Shown here piece after piece: positions 36,351 through 43,459 of a DNA stretch of 43,459 nucleotides; position 1 is the first letter of the stretch; every line of letters starts with the position of its first letter. The translations under genes and the position numbers were made by a program. This DNA comes from Microtetraspora glauca. Its GTDB lineage: Bacteria > Actinomycetota > Actinomycetes > Streptomycetales > Streptomycetaceae. The stretch is from contig JOFO01000048.1 in NCBI GenBank assembly GCA_000721275.1, forward strand, positions 1-43,459, in the 5' to 3' direction. The notes below the pieces were generated by a model. The model was not told the origin of the DNA, searched no databases, and saw only the letters and a list, made by a program, of their open reading frames with translations.

Positions 36351-37209
36351 CCCCGGCCGCCTCGGCCGCCTCCTGCGCCTGCTCCAGCGCGCGCTCGGCG
36401 GCCCGGAGGTCCGTGGCGGCCCGCTCCGCCGCCTCCCCGGCCGCGGCTGCCGCCCCGGCGGCCTCGTCCCGCTCCCGCTCGGCGCGGCGCAGCCGGTCGG
36501 CGGCCTCCTCGGCCGCCGCCGCCGCGGCCCGTGCCGTCTCCCGGGCGGCGTCCCGGTCCCGCTCCCGCCGGGCGAGGACGGCCCGGGCCTCCGCCGCCTT
36601 CGCCTCCGCCTCCGCCTCTCTCGCCTCTTTCGTCTCTCTCGGCTGTTTCGTCTCTCTCAGCTCTTTAGTCTCCCGGTCCTTCGCGGCCTTCGCCGGGGCG
36701 GCCGGGGGCCTGGACGGCAGGGTCCCGGGCGGGACGGCGGGGAAGCCGACGGCGGTCTCCGGCATCTCCGTCAGCCGCCCCGCCGCCCACGGTCCGGCCA
36801 CGTCCGGGAGGGCCAGGGCGGCGTGCAGGATCCGCTCGACGTCACCGAGCACCGGGTCGCTCAGGGGATGCCCGGACCGCTCCGCGAGGCCGGCGGCCGT
36901 GCGGACGAGCGCGGCGACCAGCCGGTGCTGCTGCCGGCTCGCCTCCCGCAGCCGCTCGCCGTCGAGCGTCCGATGGGCGTCGCGCAGCGCCTCGCCGAGG
37001 GCTAGGAACCGCCCGGCGTCGTCCGGCCGTTCCCGGGCGAGCAGGTTCGCCGCCCAGACGGCGAGCGGTGGCCGCCGCAGCGCCGCGATCGCCTTCGCCG
37101 CCGCCGTGTCCTTCGCCCGGCGCGCCTCGGCGACGTACGCGTCCCTGGCCGCCGTGAACTCGGACGGCCGCAGCCCGTACAGCTCGCCGGTCACCTGCTC
37201 GACATCCAT
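36301..37209 (-). CDS. Hypothetical coiled-coil protein
   Basis: ATG at 37209 (MDVEQVTGELYGLRPSEF) gives 302 residues. The N-terminal 160 residues are helical with a well-ordered look (FTAARDAYVAEARRAKDTAA, RPPLAVWAANLLARERPDDA) that I recognise only as a conserved Streptomyces hypothetical. A charged repeat around 185-205 (KELRETKQPRETKEAREAE) leads into an Ala/Glu/Arg-rich coiled coil to the C-terminus. No signal or membrane helix. The function is unknown. Confidence 0.82.
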   Translation of the reverse strand: MDVEQVTGELYGLRPSEFTAARDAYVAEARRAKDTAAAKAIAALRRPPLAVWAANLLARERPDDAGRFLALGEALRDAHRTLDGERLREASRQQHRLVAALVRTAAGLAERSGHPLSDPVLGDVERILHAALALPDVAGPWAAGRLTEMPETAVGFPAVPPGTLPSRPPAAPAKAAKDRETKELRETKQPRETKEAREAEAEAKAAEARAVLARRERDRDAARETARAAAAAAEEAADRLRRAERERDEAAGAAAAAGEAAERAATDLRAAERALEQAQEAAEAAGVTSRSGGPRRRRTPRS

Positions 37210-37286
37210 GCGCCCACTCTGCTGCGCGCGGCGCGGGCCGACGGGGCGAACCTCCGCCACGGGCACCTGCCGTCACCCGCTCGACG

Positions 37287-38702
37287 TCACGCCCGGACGT
37301 CCTGGACGCGCCGGAAGGGCCGCTCGGCCTCCAGGGCGAACGCGGTCTCCAGGAGGACGCGTTCGCTGCCGGGGCGGCCGGAGAGGAGGACGCCGACCGG
37401 GAGGCCGTCGGAGGTGGTGCGGGTGCTGGGCAGGGAGAGGGACGGGGTGCCCACGACGTTGTCGACCGGGGTGAAGGCGACGTACTCCAGGATCCGCTCG
37501 ACCAAGACGGGATACGGGACGGAGGGCGCGAGGTGCCCGAGCGGAGGGGTGGTGCGGGCGAGGACCGGGGTGAGGACGAGGTCGAGGCCGCGCAGGGCCG
37601 CCGCGTACGCCACCTTGGTCCGCCGCAGCCGCCGGACCACGCCGGGGGTGTCGCGCCAGCGCTTCACGTACTCCTCGCGCAGCCCGCGGCTGAGGCCGTC
37701 CATGCGGCGCCGGTCGAAGTCGGCGCCGAACGTGCGGCCGGTGGCGCCGAGCAGGAAGGAGAGCATCCCCCAGTAGGTGAGGAAGTCCTCGGTGAAGCGG
37801 GGGTCGAGGTCCATCGTGACGGGTTCGACGGTGTGGCCCATGCCCCGCAGCGTCGCGACGGTGTCGGTGACGGCGGCCCGGGTGTCGTCGTCGCAGCGGA
37901 CGCCGTTGGGCGAGTCGAGCAGGTAGCCGATCCGCAGCCGGCGGTCGGAGGGCCCTTCGACGAGGCCGACCGGCGGCAGCTTCGGGTTGCGGTGGTGGCG
38001 TTCGGCGGCGGCGAGGAACGCGGCGGAGTCGCGGACGGTGCGGGTGACGACGCCGTCGACGACCAGGTCGACCGGCAGGTGCCGGCTCTGCTCGTTGGGC
38101 ACCATCCGGCCGCGGGTCGGCTTGAGGCCGACGAGACCGCAGCAGGCCGCGGGGATGCGGATGGAGCCGCCGCCGTCGTTGGCGTGGGCGAGCGGTACGG
38201 CGCCGGCGGCGACGAGCGCGGCGGCTCCGCCGGAGGAGCCGCCCGCGGAGTGCCCGGTGTGCCAGGGGTTGCGGACCGGTTCGGCCGCCTCGTACTCCGT
38301 GGTCGGGCTGAACCCGAACTCGGGCAGCCGGGTCTTGCCGAGGACGGTGACGCCGGTGCTGAGGAGCTGCCGCACGAACGGCGCGTGCCGGCGGGCCGGG
38401 CGGGGCGTGAAGGCGCCGCTGCCGTGGCCGGTGGGCAGGCCCGCGTAGTCGGTGTTGTCCTTGACCAGCGTCGGTACGCCCGCGAAGGCCCCGCCGGTCC
38501 CGCCGCCGAGCGCCGGCAGGTCGAGCGGGGTCTGCACCGCGTGGAGTCCCGCCGCGGCCTCGACGCGGGCCGCCGCGTCCCGGGCGACCTCGGCGGGGCT
38601 CACCTCGCCCCGCCGGAGCGCCCGGGCGAGACCGACGGCGTCGTGCTCGCCGAGGGAGTCGTCCCGGAAGACGTGCACCGTGGTCCGCTTCTCGATGGTC
38701 AC
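37287..38702 (-). CDS. Amidase-signature family hydrolase
   Basis: The 471-residue protein carries the amidase Ser-cisSer-Lys machinery: K81 in TLVKDNTDYAG, the GGSSGG motif at about 154-159 and the nucleophile S180 in DGGGSIRIPA. It hydrolyses an amide, substrate unknown; the family includes enantioselective amidases, 6-aminohexanoate-cyclic-dimer hydrolases and GatA, and lack of gatB/gatC nearby argues against GatA. No signal peptide. GTG at 38702 has GAGG 5-6 nt upstream. It lies 121 bp from the chitinase stop on the same strand. Confidence 0.93.
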   Translation of the reverse strand: MTIEKRTTVHVFRDDSLGEHDAVGLARALRRGEVSPAEVARDAAARVEAAAGLHAVQTPLDLPALGGGTGGAFAGVPTLVKDNTDYAGLPTGHGSGAFTPRPARRHAPFVRQLLSTGVTVLGKTRLPEFGFSPTTEYEAAEPVRNPWHTGHSAGGSSGGAAALVAAGAVPLAHANDGGGSIRIPAACCGLVGLKPTRGRMVPNEQSRHLPVDLVVDGVVTRTVRDSAAFLAAAERHHRNPKLPPVGLVEGPSDRRLRIGYLLDSPNGVRCDDDTRAAVTDTVATLRGMGHTVEPVTMDLDPRFTEDFLTYWGMLSFLLGATGRTFGADFDRRRMDGLSRGLREEYVKRWRDTPGVVRRLRRTKVAYAAALRGLDLVLTPVLARTTPPLGHLAPSVPYPVLVERILEYVAFTPVDNVVGTPSLSLPSTRTTSDGLPVGVLLSGRPGSERVLLETAFALEAERPFRRVQDVRA

Positions 38703-38823
38703 CGCTGCCTCAGCCCCCGGGGTCGGTCGTCGTCGGATGCCGCCATCATGGCGTACCCGCGGGTAACACGCGAGGGCCGGGCAGCATGCGCGCGGCGGGA
38801 GGGAGCGCGGCGGGAAGGCGGCG

Positions 38824-39903
38824 CTAACGGCCCTGGAGCCGCTTGACGTTGTCGCCGAACGTCCAGTTCTTCGACCCGTCCCAGTTCGCCGACCAGGTCA
38901 TGAGGCCCTTGAGGCGCCCGCCGTAGTGGTTCCACGCCTGGGCGACGAGGGAGGGCGTCATGTAGCCGCCGCCGGCGCCCGGCTGGGCCGGCAGGCCGGG
39001 GACCTGCTTGTCGTACGGGACGCGGATCGTGGTGCCCTGGACGACCAGGCCCCGGTCGAGGCAGTCGGTCTGCGCGGTGAAGCCGGCGACGGTGCCGGCG
39101 GCGTACGAGTCGCCCGCGCAGCCGTACATGCTGCCGTTGTAGTACTGCATGTTCAGCCACCACAGGCGCCCGTTGTCCGCGTACTTCTTGATGACCGGCA
39201 GGTACGCGCCCCAGATCGAGCCGTACACGACGCTGCCGCCGGTGACGTACGCGGTCTCGGGGGCCATGGTGAGGCCGAAGCCGGCGGGCATGCGGGCGAG
39301 GACGCCGTCGATGATGCGGATCAGGTTGGCCTGCGAGGCGGAGAGGGTGGTGATGCTGCCGCTGCCGACGAGGCCGGTCTCGATGTCGATGTCGATGCCG
39401 TCGAAGTTGTACTTCTGGAGGATCGGGACGATCGTCTCCACGAAGCGGTCGGCGACGGCCCGGGAGCTGAGGTCGATCCCGGCGGCGGCGCCGCCGATGG
39501 ACATGAGGAGGGTCGCGCCGGCGGCCTTGGCGCGGCACATCTCCGCCGGGGTGGAGACGCGGACGGTGTTGTCCATGCCGTCCTCCCACAGCACGGTGCC
39601 GTCGGAACGGATCACGGGGAAGGCGGCGTTGACGACGTTGTACCCGTGGGCGGCGAACCGGGGGTCGTCGATCGGGACCCAGCCGAACGGCGGGTGGACG
39701 CCGTTGGCGGCGCCGTCCCAGTTCTCCCAGTACCCCTGGAGCACCTTCCCGGCCGGCCGGGGCTTGAGGGCGCAGGTGTCGGCGGTGGCGCTCGCCGCCG
39801 GGGTGGCGGCGGCGGGGGCGGAGCCGGCGGTGACGGTGGCGAGGAGGGCGGCGAGGGCGGTCGCGCCCGCGCCGAGGGCGCGGGCGATCCGTGAGCCTGG
39901 CAT
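38824..39903 (-). CDS. Secreted GH18 chitinase, catalytic domain only
   Basis: The 359-residue preprotein has a Sec signal peptide (RALGAGATALAALLATV, cleavage near AAA at about 33). The GH18 signature D168-GIDIDIE ends in the catalytic acid E175; SIGG and the MQYYN and WSANWD segments also fit. It cleaves chitin with retention of configuration outside the cell. There is no carbohydrate-binding or fibronectin domain, so it resembles the compact streptomycete chitinases. ATG at 39903 has AAGGAG upstream. A DasR-type site inside its promoter points to N-acetylglucosamine-responsive control. Confidence 0.95.
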   Translation of the reverse strand: MPGSRIARALGAGATALAALLATVTAGSAPAAATPAASATADTCALKPRPAGKVLQGYWENWDGAANGVHPPFGWVPIDDPRFAAHGYNVVNAAFPVIRSDGTVLWEDGMDNTVRVSTPAEMCRAKAAGATLLMSIGGAAAGIDLSSRAVADRFVETIVPILQKYNFDGIDIDIETGLVGSGSITTLSASQANLIRIIDGVLARMPAGFGLTMAPETAYVTGGSVVYGSIWGAYLPVIKKYADNGRLWWLNMQYYNGSMYGCAGDSYAAGTVAGFTAQTDCLDRGLVVQGTTIRVPYDKQVPGLPAQPGAGGGYMTPSLVAQAWNHYGGRLKGLMTWSANWDGSKNWTFGDNVKRLQGR

Positions 39904-39962
39904 GCGGTGCTCCTTGGGACGTGGGGGGGGGGCGTTCCGGGGCAGGGCGCGCGCTCCCGCCG

Positions 39963-39991
39963 ACCGTAGATTGGTCCAGACCTGACGTCAA
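39963..39991 (-). promoter_or_regulatory. Chitinase promoter with DasR-type site in the spacer
   Basis: On the minus strand TTGACG (39986-39991), a 17-bp spacer and TACGGT (39963-39968). The palindrome TGGTCCAGACCT (39972-39983) fills most of the spacer and resembles the dre/chitinase-repeat consensus TGGTCTAGACCA. Confidence 0.82.
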
Positions 39992-40003
39992 CCACACGTC
40001 AGG
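39981..40003. repeat. Inverted repeat overlapping the chitinase -35
   Basis: CCTGACGT (39981-39988) and ACGTCAGG (39996-40003) form a perfect 8-bp inverted repeat with a 7-bp centre, overlapping the -35 element. It could be a second operator. Confidence 0.6.
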
Positions 40004-40049
40004 GGAGGGGAGTTGACGGTATGGCCGACGGCTCGGGGCCAGGCCGGTG

Positions 40050-40095
40050 CGAGCCGGGGGACGGGGGCGGCGACCGCCGCTCCCCGTCCCGCTCG
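40050..40095 (-). terminator. Imperfect long hairpin after the P450 gene
   Basis: CGAGC/GCTCG and GGGACGGGG/CCCCGTCCC arms pair with small bulges across 40050-40095, starting about 18 bp past the P450 stop. Confidence 0.65.
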
Positions 40096-40112
40096 GCCCC
40101 CGCGCCGCCCGC

Positions 40113-41318
40113 CTACCAGGTCACGGGCAGGCTGACCGGGAAGCGCCGGATGGTCGCCGCGTCCCAGCGCACCTCGTCCGCGGGGACCGCCAGCCGCAGT
40201 CCGGGGAACCGCGCCAGCAGCCGCCCGAAGGCCACCTCCAGTTCCGCCATGGCCAGGGGCACGGCGATGCAGCGGTGGTTGCCCCAGCCGAAGGTCATGT
40301 GGGGCAGCGGGGTGCGGTCCGGGTCGACGGTGTCGGCGGCCTCGAAGCGTTCCGGGTCCCGGTTCGCCGTCAGGTACGACACGTGGACGAAGTCGCCGGC
40401 GCGGATCTTCACCCCGTCCAGCTCGACGTCCTCCAGCGCCACGCGCGGAATGCCGACGCCCTTGCGGAACGGGATGAAGCGGAGCAGTTCGTCCAGGACG
40501 GCGGGCAGGGACTCCGGACGGCTCCGGAGCGGGTCCGCCAACTCCGGCCGGGACAGCAGCAGATAGGCGATGTTGCTGATCTGGCAGGTGGCCGTGTCGT
40601 GCCCGCTGAGCATCAGCGTCAGCGCCATGACCGCCGCCTCGCCGTCGTCGAACGTGTCCTCGCCGTCCCTGGCCGCGACCAGGGCGCTGATCAGGTCGTC
40701 ACCGGGGGCGCGCCGCCGCGCGTCGACCAGGTCGCCGAAGTACGCCCGCAGCGCGGCCTTGGCGTCGGCGGCGGCCCGGCGGCTCTCCTGGTCGGTGGCC
40801 AGCATCCGGTGCGCGTACTCCTGCATCCGGGGCCGGTCGCCGCCGGGAATGCCGAGCAGTTCGCAGATGGTCTCCTGCGGGAGCCGGTCCGAGAGGTGGC
40901 GCACCAGATCCGCCGGCCTGCCCGCCGCCTCCATCTCGTCGAGCAGGCGGTCCGTGAGCTCCACGATCGCCCCGCGCATGCCCGCCACGCGCCGGGGCGC
41001 GAAGGCCTGCGACGCCAGCCGCCGCAGCCGGCTGCTGCGCGGCGGGTCGATCACGTTGATGGACTCGGGCGAGACGATCGGCTCCGGCGTCAGCCGCGGG
41101 TAGTCGCGGTGGACGATGCCCGCCCGGCTGAACCGGGCGTCGGTGGTCACCTGCCGTACGCCGTCGAAGCCCGTGACCAGCCAGGCGTCGGCCTCGCCGT
41201 ACGGGAGCCGGATGCGGGACGGGGACGCGCGGGCCATGAGCGCCGTGAGCGAGGGGTCGAACTCCAGCGCCTCGCTGAAGTCGAACGGGCAGGTGATCAC
41301 GTCACCGGTGTCGGTCAT
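40113..41318 (-). CDS. Cytochrome P450 monooxygenase
   Basis: ATG at 41318 has GGAG 9 nt upstream and gives 401 residues, the usual bacterial P450 size. Visible motifs are the I-helix SGHDTATCQ, the K-helix E-x-x-R in LDELLRF, and the heme loop FGWGNHRC with ligand C350. The residues after the cysteine (IAVPLA) lack the usual glycine. It inserts oxygen into an unknown substrate and needs a ferredoxin partner; none is adjacent, nor are biosynthetic genes. It is followed by the chitinase promoter, so it is probably a single-gene unit. Confidence 0.94.
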   Translation of the reverse strand: MTDTGDVITCPFDFSEALEFDPSLTALMARASPSRIRLPYGEADAWLVTGFDGVRQVTTDARFSRAGIVHRDYPRLTPEPIVSPESINVIDPPRSSRLRRLASQAFAPRRVAGMRGAIVELTDRLLDEMEAAGRPADLVRHLSDRLPQETICELLGIPGGDRPRMQEYAHRMLATDQESRRAAADAKAALRAYFGDLVDARRRAPGDDLISALVAARDGEDTFDDGEAAVMALTLMLSGHDTATCQISNIAYLLLSRPELADPLRSRPESLPAVLDELLRFIPFRKGVGIPRVALEDVELDGVKIRAGDFVHVSYLTANRDPERFEAADTVDPDRTPLPHMTFGWGNHRCIAVPLAMAELEVAFGRLLARFPGLRLAVPADEVRWDAATIRRFPVSLPVTW

Positions 41319-41534
41319 CGTGTGCAGCTCCGGTCTGAGGCCGGCGGGCGCGGGGCGCGGTGCCGCCGACGGGCAGGGGGACGGGGCGGGACGACCGCCC
41401 CGGGCGCCCCGCATAGCGTTCTACGCGCCGCGTCGGCGCCGGACACTCGCGGACGCCCGGTTTGACCTGGACAAGTGACGGCCCGGGGGCGGCGGTCGCG
41501 GTACGCCGCCTGGGCGCCGCCGAACTCACCGCGG

Positions 41535-41700
41535 GGCGCCGACACAGGCACCACGTGACACCACTGCACCAGCAAGCGGCGCCATGCGGCGCCATCGCGA
41601 CACCGATCGGTGCCATCCATGGCTCCACTTGGCGCCACACGGCGCCACATGGCACCACCAAGGGTTGCGCATGGCGCCATAGTGGTGCCATGATGGCGTC
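41535..41700. repeat. Helically phased array of GGCGCC-like palindromes
   Basis: This holds the 382-bp gap between P450 and the RHH gene. Hexamers close to GGCGCC (GGYGCC, GGCACC, GACACC, GGCTCC) begin at 41535, 41547, 41557, 41565, 41578, 41588, 41599, 41609, 41621, 41631, 41641, 41651, 41673, 41684 and 41695. Steps are 8-13 bp and mostly 10-11, with one vacant slot near 41662. Thirteen of fifteen are followed by A and most are preceded by T or C, giving YGGCGCCA. The last one abuts the ATG of the RHH gene. One hexamer per helical turn on one face suggests cooperative binding by a dimeric DNA-binding protein. Confidence 0.88.
41665..41694 (+). promoter_or_regulatory. Probable leaderless promoter of the RHH gene inside the array
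   Basis: TTGCGC (41665-41670), an 18-bp spacer and CATGAT (41689-41694) would start transcription at the ATG (41701). No ribosome-binding site precedes the ATG. The -35 occupies the only vacant slot in the array. Confidence 0.55.
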
Positions 41701-42219
41701 ATGGACCTCACCCCGTACGTCGACAGCCTCCGCCGCGAACTCGCGGTGGCCGCCGAAGCCGGCGGCGACGAAGCGCGCGAACTGGCCGAGCGGCTCACCG
41801 CCCCCCTGGAGTCGGCGACCCGCCTGACCATGCTCAACGTGCTCTCCGCCGCCATGGACGAGATCACCCGCGAACTCGCCCCCGGCTCGGTCGACGTACG
41901 GCTCCGCGGACTCGACCCCGACTTCGTGGTGACACCGCCGCCCACCGACAGTGCCGCCCCCGCCCAGCCGGCCCCCGCCGCCGAACCGGTCCCGGCCCCG
42001 GCCGCCCCCGACGGCGACGAGGGCGGCACCGCCCGCGTCAACCTGCGCCTGCCCGCCCACCTCAAGGCCCGCGCCGAGGAGGCCGCCGCCCGCGAGGGCC
42101 TGTCGGTCAACGCCTGGCTGGTACGGGCCGTGTCGACGGCGGTCGCCGGCGGCACCGCCCCCCGTACCCCCGAGAAGAGCCGCGCCACCGGACAGAGCAT
42201 CACGGGCTGGGTCCGCTAG
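41701..42219 (+). CDS. Ribbon-helix-helix (HicB-like) DNA-binding protein
   Basis: The 172-residue protein has a helical N-terminal region (PYVDSLRRELAVAAEAGG), an Ala/Pro linker at about 80-105 and a C-terminal ribbon-helix-helix of the Arc/HicB type at about 111-150 (ARVNLRLPAHLKARAEEA, SVNAWLVRAVSTAV). Similar proteins are often labelled HicB-family antitoxins, but I see no HicA toxin beside it. The following genes encode a DUF4097 protein and an ABC ATPase. The array of palindromes that runs to its start codon is a natural candidate for its own operator, since RHH dimers bind short repeated sites cooperatively. Confidence 0.88.
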   Translation: MDLTPYVDSLRRELAVAAEAGGDEARELAERLTAPLESATRLTMLNVLSAAMDEITRELAPGSVDVRLRGLDPDFVVTPPPTDSAAPAQPAPAAEPVPAPAAPDGDEGGTARVNLRLPAHLKARAEEAAAREGLSVNAWLVRAVSTAVAGGTAPRTPEKSRATGQSITGWVR

Positions 42220-42308
42220 GCACCGCCCGGCACCCGCCCGCCCGCTTCCACCCCTCACGGCCCCCACCAGCGGGGACGGACCCGACGACCCAAGAGGACG
42301 GCACAGCC

Positions 42309-43151
42309 ATGCCTTCTTTCGACACGCCCGCACCGATCTCCGTCACCGCCTACCTGTACGCCGGCTCGCTCCAGTTCACCGCGGGCGACCGCCCCGACAC
42401 CGTCGTCGAGGTCCGGCCGCGCAACGCGAAGAAGGACCTGGACGTGCGGGCGGCCGAGCAGACCGAGGTCACGTACGCCCGCGGGGTCCTCACCCTGAAG
42501 ACCCCCAAGCCCAGCCTGCTCGGCCGCGGCGGCATCGTGGACGTGACGGTGGACCTGCCGGCCGGCTCCGCCGTCGACGTCAACAGCGCCGCCGCCTCCC
42601 TGATCGGCGAGGGCCGGCTCGGCGAGACCCGCGTCAAGATCGCGGCCGGCGACGTCCGGCTCGACACCACCGGCCCGCTGACGCTGAACGCCGCGCACGG
42701 CTCGACCAGCGTCGACCGGATCGAGGGCGCGGCCGACCTCACCGCCAGCAGCGGCAGCCTGCGCGTCGGTACGATCTCCGGTCCCGCCGTCCTGAAGAAC
42801 TCGCACGGCAGCACGATCGTCGACACCGTCACCGGCGCACTGCGGGTGAACGGCGCCAACGGCGCCATCGAGGTCATGCGCGCCGGATCGGACGTCACCG
42901 GCACCGCGACCAACGGCAGCCTCCGCGTCGCCGAGGTCGCGCGCGGCGAGGTCCAGCTGGAGACGTCCAACGGCTCCATCGAGGTCGGTGTCCGACAGGG
43001 CACCGCCGCCTGGCTCGACGTCAGCTCGAACCACGGCCAGGTGCGCAACGCGCTCACCGCGTCCGACGCCCCGGAGGAGTCCGAGGAGACGGTCAGGATC
43101 CGCGCCCGCAGCAACTGGGGCAACATCGACGTCCGCCGCGCCCGCGCCTGA
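42309..43151 (+). CDS. DUF4097-family beta-strand repeat protein
   Basis: The 280-residue protein is made of short repeated beta strands (NAAHGSTSVDRIEG, TASSGSLRVGTISG, NSHGSTIVDTVTG, TATNGSLRVAEVARG), the pattern of the DUF4097/adhesin-like right-handed beta-helix. No signal peptide or membrane helix is present, so this copy appears cytoplasmic. The function is unknown. It begins 89 bp after the RHH gene and ends 70 bp before the ABC ATPase on the same strand, so the three probably form one operon. Confidence 0.9.
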   Translation: MPSFDTPAPISVTAYLYAGSLQFTAGDRPDTVVEVRPRNAKKDLDVRAAEQTEVTYARGVLTLKTPKPSLLGRGGIVDVTVDLPAGSAVDVNSAAASLIGEGRLGETRVKIAAGDVRLDTTGPLTLNAAHGSTSVDRIEGAADLTASSGSLRVGTISGPAVLKNSHGSTIVDTVTGALRVNGANGAIEVMRAGSDVTGTATNGSLRVAEVARGEVQLETSNGSIEVGVRQGTAAWLDVSSNHGQVRNALTASDAPEESEETVRIRARSNWGNIDVRRARA

Positions 43152-43221
43152 CGCCCCCTCACCCCCTGCCCGCACCACCCCCTGCACTTTCACCCTTCAC
43201 CCCCTTCGACCGGAGGGCCCC

Positions 43222-43459
43222 ATGCCTTCTTCTGTCATGCCCATGATCAGCGCGGCGGACGGCCGACCCGTGCCCGCCGCCATCACCGCCACCGGCCTCC
43301 GCAAGGCGTACGGCGAGAAGACGGTCCTCGACGGCGTCGACTTCGCCATCCCGGCCGGATCGGTCTTCGCCCTGCTCGGTCCGAACGGCGCCGGCAAGAC
43401 GACCGCCGTGAAGATCCTCTCCACCCTGATCTCCGCCGACGCCGGCCGCGCCACCGTCG
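43222..43459 (+). CDS. ABC transporter ATP-binding protein, DrrA-like, 3' end outside window
   Basis: ATG at 43222 has GGAGGG 4 nt upstream. The 79 visible residues start MPSSVMPMISAADG and reach the Walker A motif GPNGAGKTT after the typical ITATGLRKAYGEKTVLDGV opening. This matches daunorubicin-resistance-type ATPases that work with an ABC-2 permease. The gene runs off the right edge; the permease is expected downstream. Context suggests the RHH and DUF4097 proteins belong to the same efflux module. Confidence 0.92.
   Translation, partial: MPSSVMPMISAADGRPVPAAITATGLRKAYGEKTVLDGVDFAIPAGSVFALLGPNGAGKTTAVKILSTLISADAGRATV

Noticed and set aside
33623..37474. 1283-codon plus-strand open frame
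   Set aside because: It is composed of Arg/Pro-rich shadow sequence over several real genes in other frames.
41535..41700. Array considered as CRISPR or as a simple tandem repeat
   Set aside because: Units are only 6-8 bp at 10-11 bp steps with variable fill, far too short for CRISPR repeats and too divergent for slippage repeats; no cas genes are present.
41701..42219. HicA/HicB toxin-antitoxin pair
   Set aside because: No small HicA-like frame was seen on either side; the neighbours are P450, DUF4097 and ABC genes.

Overview
The window is chromosomal DNA of a high-GC actinomycete, almost certainly a Streptomyces. GC content is very high with strong third-position GC bias, many genes start with GTG or TTG, and the gene set is typical of the genus: monomeric NADP isocitrate dehydrogenase, the long-form GAPDH, a VanW protein, a kinase fused to a solute-binding domain, a BCCT transporter, a DasR-type site at a GH18 chitinase and a DmdR/IdeR-type iron box. 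I found no rRNA, tRNA, insertion sequence, prophage or CRISPR array.

Layout. 1-2554: a secreted CAP-domain protein (cut by the left edge) faces an unusual membrane protein that joins an ECF sigma factor, a zinc-finger anti-sigma-like segment, one membrane helix and a CAP domain; a small unknown gene follows. 2653-8375 (minus): icd, a PAP2 phosphatase, a LacI/CebR-like regulator, an ABM monooxygenase-like protein and an IclR regulator. 8570-13043 (plus): VanW protein, serine hydrolase and gap. 13125-21236 (minus): a collagen/hydroxyproline locus comprising a GntR/FCD regulator, proline-racemase-family epimerase, DHDPS-family lyase, a three-subunit FAD/[2Fe-2S] dehydrogenase and a secreted M9 collagenase. 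21465-25710: a TTC38/StaR-like helical repeat protein, the kinase/solute-binding receptor and a GNAT. 25723-27596: a Tat-exported class A beta-lactamase divergent from an IclR regulator. 27838-30957: a persulfide (Cst-like) operon with four matching CsoR/CstR operators. 31079-41318: TetR, BCCT transporter, iron-box-controlled DUF2470 protein, DUF817 membrane protein, winged-helix protein, EF-hand protein, coiled-coil protein, amidase, chitinase and P450. 41535-43459: a phased array of GGCGCC-like palindromes running into the start codon of a ribbon-helix-helix protein, then a DUF4097 protein and the first part of a drug-type ABC ATPase.

How the genes fit together. The collagenase would release hydroxyproline-rich peptides. 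The epimerase, three-subunit dehydrogenase and DHDPS-type lyase match three consecutive steps of trans-4-hydroxy-L-proline breakdown towards 2-oxoglutarate; the last enzyme, 2-oxoglutarate semialdehyde dehydrogenase, is not in the window. A palindrome close to AATGTSACATT overlaps or abuts the predicted -10 of all four promoters in this locus, including those of the collagenase and of the regulator itself, so a single GntR regulon is a strong hypothesis. The second notable system is the RHH gene with its array of about 15 hexamers at 10-11 bp spacing, which looks like a cooperative autoregulatory operator for the RHH-DUF4097-ABC module.
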